Part shown: piece by piece, positions 22,869 through 25,148 of the stretch
How the letters are laid out: every line of letters begins with the position of its first letter
Numbering within the stretch: the stretch's first letter is position 1
From: an uncultured Flavobacteriales bacterium
GTDB taxonomy: Bacteria > Bacteroidota > Bacteroidia > Flavobacteriales_E > Vicingaceae
Length of the DNA stretch: 25,148 bases
NCBI GenBank assembly: GCA_937925525.1
Contig: CALALS010000099.1
Span: 1 to 25,148, forward strand
Direction of reading: 5' to 3'
Translations under genes and position numbers: made by a program
Notes under the pieces: generated by a model
Seen by the model: the letters and a program-made list of their open reading frames with translations, nothing else
Told to the model about the DNA's origin: nothing
Database searches by the model: none

Positions 22869-25148
22869 TTATTCAAATTCAATTTCCATTTCTACTCTAC
22901 GGTTTCTCTGACGACCCTCTTCGGTGTCATTGTCTGCCACCGGTCTCATTTCACCATAGTATTCTGCTTTTATCCTTTCGCCTGCAACTCCTCTATCCAT
23001 CAGATATTGTTTTACAGCTTCTGAACGTTTCTTAGAAAGAATTAAGTTGTTTTGGTCATTACCAACATTGTCGGTGTGTCCTTCCAATCTTAGTTTCCAC
23101 TCTGGTCGTTTAACAACTAATAGTTCTGCAAGTTTATTTAACGACTCATAAGATTCAGCTAATATGATTGCTTTACCTGTTTGGAATTCTAAGTTATCGA
23201 AAGCAGTTTTAAGAACTTCTTTCTCTTCTTCCTCAATCTTAGGACAACCTTTCAGTTCAACAACTCCAGGTACGTTAGGACAATCATCATCTTTGTCTAA
23301 CACACCATCACCGTCAGTATCAGTGTAAGGACAACCTTGATTTTCTTTTGGTCCCGGATTGTTAGGGCATTTATCTTCTTTATCTAAAATACCGTCACCA
23401 TCCGTATCCGGCCATGGACAACCACTGTTTTCTTTTGGTCCGGCTACCTCAGGGCACTCATCAATATAGTCTAATAATCCATCACCATCCGTATCAGGAC
23501 ATCCGTTGTATTTTCTTGGGCCAGGAACATCAGGACAAGCATCATCAGGGTCAATAATACTGTCACCGTCTGTGTCAGGACAACCGTTATACATTTCCGG
23601 TCCAGGTAATTCAGGACAGTCATCTTTTCTGTCTTCAATACCGTCACCATCCGTATCAGGACAACCGTTGAATACTTTTAGTCCAGGAATGTCAATACAT
23701 TCATCTTCAGTATCAGGAATACCATCACCATCCGTATCAGGGCATCCTTCAAACTCTTTAAGACCGGGAACCAACGGACATTTATCTTCAGAGTCTTGTA
23801 TTCCGTCTTCATCAGTATCAGGACAACCTCTGAAAGCCCATACTCCCGGAACTTCTTTACAGATATCCATTTTATCAGATACTTTATCGTTATCCATATC
23901 TCTTGGTTTAAAGTGTGGTAAACCAAATTTAAGCGCTGCGTAAAAGTCGGCACCGAAAATATCTGCTTTGCTAACTAAAGGAGTAATGTTGCTTGTTCCT
24001 ATAATTAACTCTCCTAATCTTAAACCTAAACCAACTTGGGTGTTACCCATTTGATTGTAAGATACCGGTACGAATACTCCTAAATATTTTGTATCCCATC
24101 TTGGGGTAATGCTTATGGTAGTTTGTTCGTGAACTTTATGGAGATCTTTCTTAAATTGAAGAGCCAAAAAAGCTGTTGTGTTTACATAAAAGTTTTTCCA
24201 GATGTTGTAATCAAACTGTAGGCTAAATGCTGTTGGTAAAGCCATTCTAAAAGTTCTTTGGTCATCATTTAACGATACAAATCTATTTCTAAGGGTGTCA
24301 TCAAATTCTCTTACGGTTTTAAAATCCAGGTTGTTTATATCCCAAAGACTAACGTCTGCATGAAAGTCATTACTTAGTTCGCCTTTATCAAATTTAATAC
24401 CTCCTATGTCTGTAATAGCTAAACCTAATTTATACTTATATTTATTTTGATCTCTTCTCCATAAATCGGTTTCTCCATCCATATCATATTTATAATCTTT
24501 ATAGTTGGTTCTTCTTTCATAAACTACTCCTAAGTCTAAACCTATACCAAGTTTAGATACTAGCTTGTAGTCGATGTTATCTGCATCCAACTCAAAGTTA
24601 TCTGAGTGACCATATCTTACATCAGAAGAAAAAAGTGAAAGTGTATCATCGTTAGTAAACTCATACCTTAAGTTGTCAATAAACATATATGCAGCGCCTA
24701 ATCCTTGAAGAAATTTAAGTGAACCACCTGCTTTTAAGAAGTTTTCATTTTCATCTATAAATACGTGAGCGTAGGTTAAATTATATTCTGCCCAAGTCAT
24801 TGCTTGAACACTTAATGATTTGTTTTCTAATTTTTGAACCCAAAGACTAGGATATTCTAATTCATTATAGATTAGTTTGGCTAACTCAGGTTCAAGCCCA
24901 TCAACATTGGCTATTGTTCTTACTCTCCAATTAAATCCTATTGCATTCTTTTCATTGATTGTGATGAAGAAAGATGGAAGATGTAAATCAACGTTGGCGT
25001 AAATTGATTTCAATTTGTTATTATCTCTTTCTATTAGAGAAGTTTCATCAACTGTTGAGAATGCTGAAGTATTTTTTGAAAATCTATCTTGTCTAAGTTT
25101 TTTCCATTCCTGGCTAAAAATGGTTCCATCCATTCCTATGTAGTTATT
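22869..25148 (-). CDS. OmpA-family outer-membrane protein with thrombospondin type-3 repeats (N-terminus beyond window)
   Basis: The reading frame stays open to the window edge (…NNYIG before the first Met at 25133), so the true start, with a signal peptide, is missing. The visible 759 codons comprise three parts. First is a long beta-rich N-terminal region of about 410 residues that resembles the DUF5723-type barrel domain of Bacteroidota OmpA proteins. Then come eight thrombospondin type-3 repeats rich in DTDGDG calcium-binding loops (about residues 412-631 counted from the Met at 25133). Last is an OmpA peptidoglycan-binding domain (about 645-750) with GHTDNVG near 685-691 and the RRVE segment near 745-748. 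It should tether the outer membrane to peptidoglycan, with the Ca-stiffened repeats acting as a spacer. A strong hairpin terminator follows. It is the first gene in this direction within the window, and its promoter lies outside. Confidence 0.92.
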   Translation of the reverse strand, partial: NNYIGMDGTIFSQEWKKLRQDRFSKNTSAFSTVDETSLIERDNNKLKSIYANVDLHLPSFFITINEKNAIGFNWRVRTIANVDGLEPELAKLIYNELEYPSLWVQKLENKSLSVQAMTWAEYNLTYAHVFIDENENFLKAGGSLKFLQGLGAAYMFIDNLRYEFTNDDTLSLFSSDVRYGHSDNFELDADNIDYKLVSKLGIGLDLGVVYERRTNYKDYKYDMDGETDLWRRDQNKYKYKLGLAITDIGGIKFDKGELSNDFHADVSLWDINNLDFKTVREFDDTLRNRFVSLNDDQRTFRMALPTAFSLQFDYNIWKNFYVNTTAFLALQFKKDLHKVHEQTTISITPRWDTKYLGVFVPVSYNQMGNTQVGLGLRLGELIIGTSNITPLVSKADIFGADFYAALKFGLPHFKPRDMDNDKVSDKMDICKEVPGVWAFRGCPDTDEDGIQDSEDKCPLVPGLKEFEGCPDTDGDGIPDTEDECIDIPGLKVFNGCPDTDGDGIEDRKDDCPELPGPEMYNGCPDTDGDSIIDPDDACPDVPGPRKYNGCPDTDGDGLLDYIDECPEVAGPKENSGCPWPDTDGDGILDKEDKCPNNPGPKENQGCPYTDTDGDGVLDKDDDCPNVPGVVELKGCPKIEEEEKEVLKTAFDNLEFQTGKAIILAESYESLNKLAELLVVKRPEWKLRLEGHTDNVGNDQNNLILSKKRSEAVKQYLMDRGVAGERIKAEYYGEMRPVADNDTEEGRQRNRRVEMEIEFE
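23241..23900 (-). repeat. Eight coding tandem repeats of about 81 bp (thrombospondin type 3)
   Basis: Each unit encodes 27 residues of the form DTDGDGIxDxxDxCPxxPGxxxxxGCP. Units six and seven have two extra residues each at the end (WP and YT). The first unit (DMDNDKVSD) and the fifth (DTDGDSIID) deviate in the calcium loop. This is in-frame protein repetition, not a CRISPR array. Confidence 0.95.

Noticed and set aside
23241..23900. Regularly spaced repeats resembling a CRISPR array
   Set aside because: The period is 81 bp, in frame, and encodes calcium-binding protein repeats; there are no unique spacers or cas genes.
23506..23943. 145-codon open frame opposite the thrombospondin repeats
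   Set aside because: Its Ser/Pro/Gly-rich repetitive product is simply the antisense reading of the tandem coding repeats.

Overview
The window comes from a low-GC Bacteroidota genome, most likely Flavobacteriales-like. The evidence is: many Y_Y_Y/propeller, DUF4249, PorV-type, PD40 and OmpA/thrombospondin-type-3 proteins; A-rich rather than Shine-Dalgarno starts; several TAnnTTTG promoter boxes; and a DnaK and PanB that read like Bacteroidota orthologues. Genes are packed tightly and the largest non-coding gap is about 170 nt, so no gene-free stretch exceeds 300 bases. I see no tRNA, rRNA, CRISPR array, insertion sequence, integrase or phage gene. It looks like chromosomal core plus envelope genes rather than a mobile island.

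Left part (1-9490). A small AT-rich secreted or lipoprotein-like orphan (+) faces a block of minus-strand genes. In transcription order these are: a DUF4249 lipoprotein; dnaK with a repeat-rich upstream region and a clear terminator; a secreted TPR protein ending in a caspase-type peptidase domain with an intact His/Cys pair; and, 8 nt further on, a very large beta-propeller/Y_Y_Y sensor with one membrane span and a cytoplasmic SpoIIE-type PP2C phosphatase. The last two form a two-gene unit. It is the best candidate for an undescribed signalling system: an exported caspase-like protein next to a transmembrane sensor-phosphatase.

Middle part (9491-18893, + strand). A divergent promoter region separates DUF4249 from panB (pantothenate synthesis). 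panB overlaps a secreted TPR/PD40 protein by 4 nt, and 2 nt later comes an RluA-type pseudouridine synthase. A promoter at the end of that gene drives a roughly 150-nt structured leader in front of a DEAD-box RNA helicase (deaD/csdA type). The helicase overlaps a 12-helix RND/MMPL-type transporter by 4 nt. Two secreted proteins of unknown role follow as a pair, preceded by a perfect 19-bp palindrome.

Right part (18894-25148, minus strand). A tightly coupled trio runs from a PorV/UPF0164-like outer-membrane protein, to a helix-hairpin-helix protein with a C-terminal beta-barrel, to a membrane-anchored J-domain protein. Upstream of it, separated by a strong hairpin terminator, is an OmpA-family outer-membrane protein with eight calcium-binding thrombospondin type-3 repeats. 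Its N-terminus lies beyond the window edge.

Three of the genes (10442, 12013, 19898) can only be given a sensible N-terminus by using TTG as start codon.
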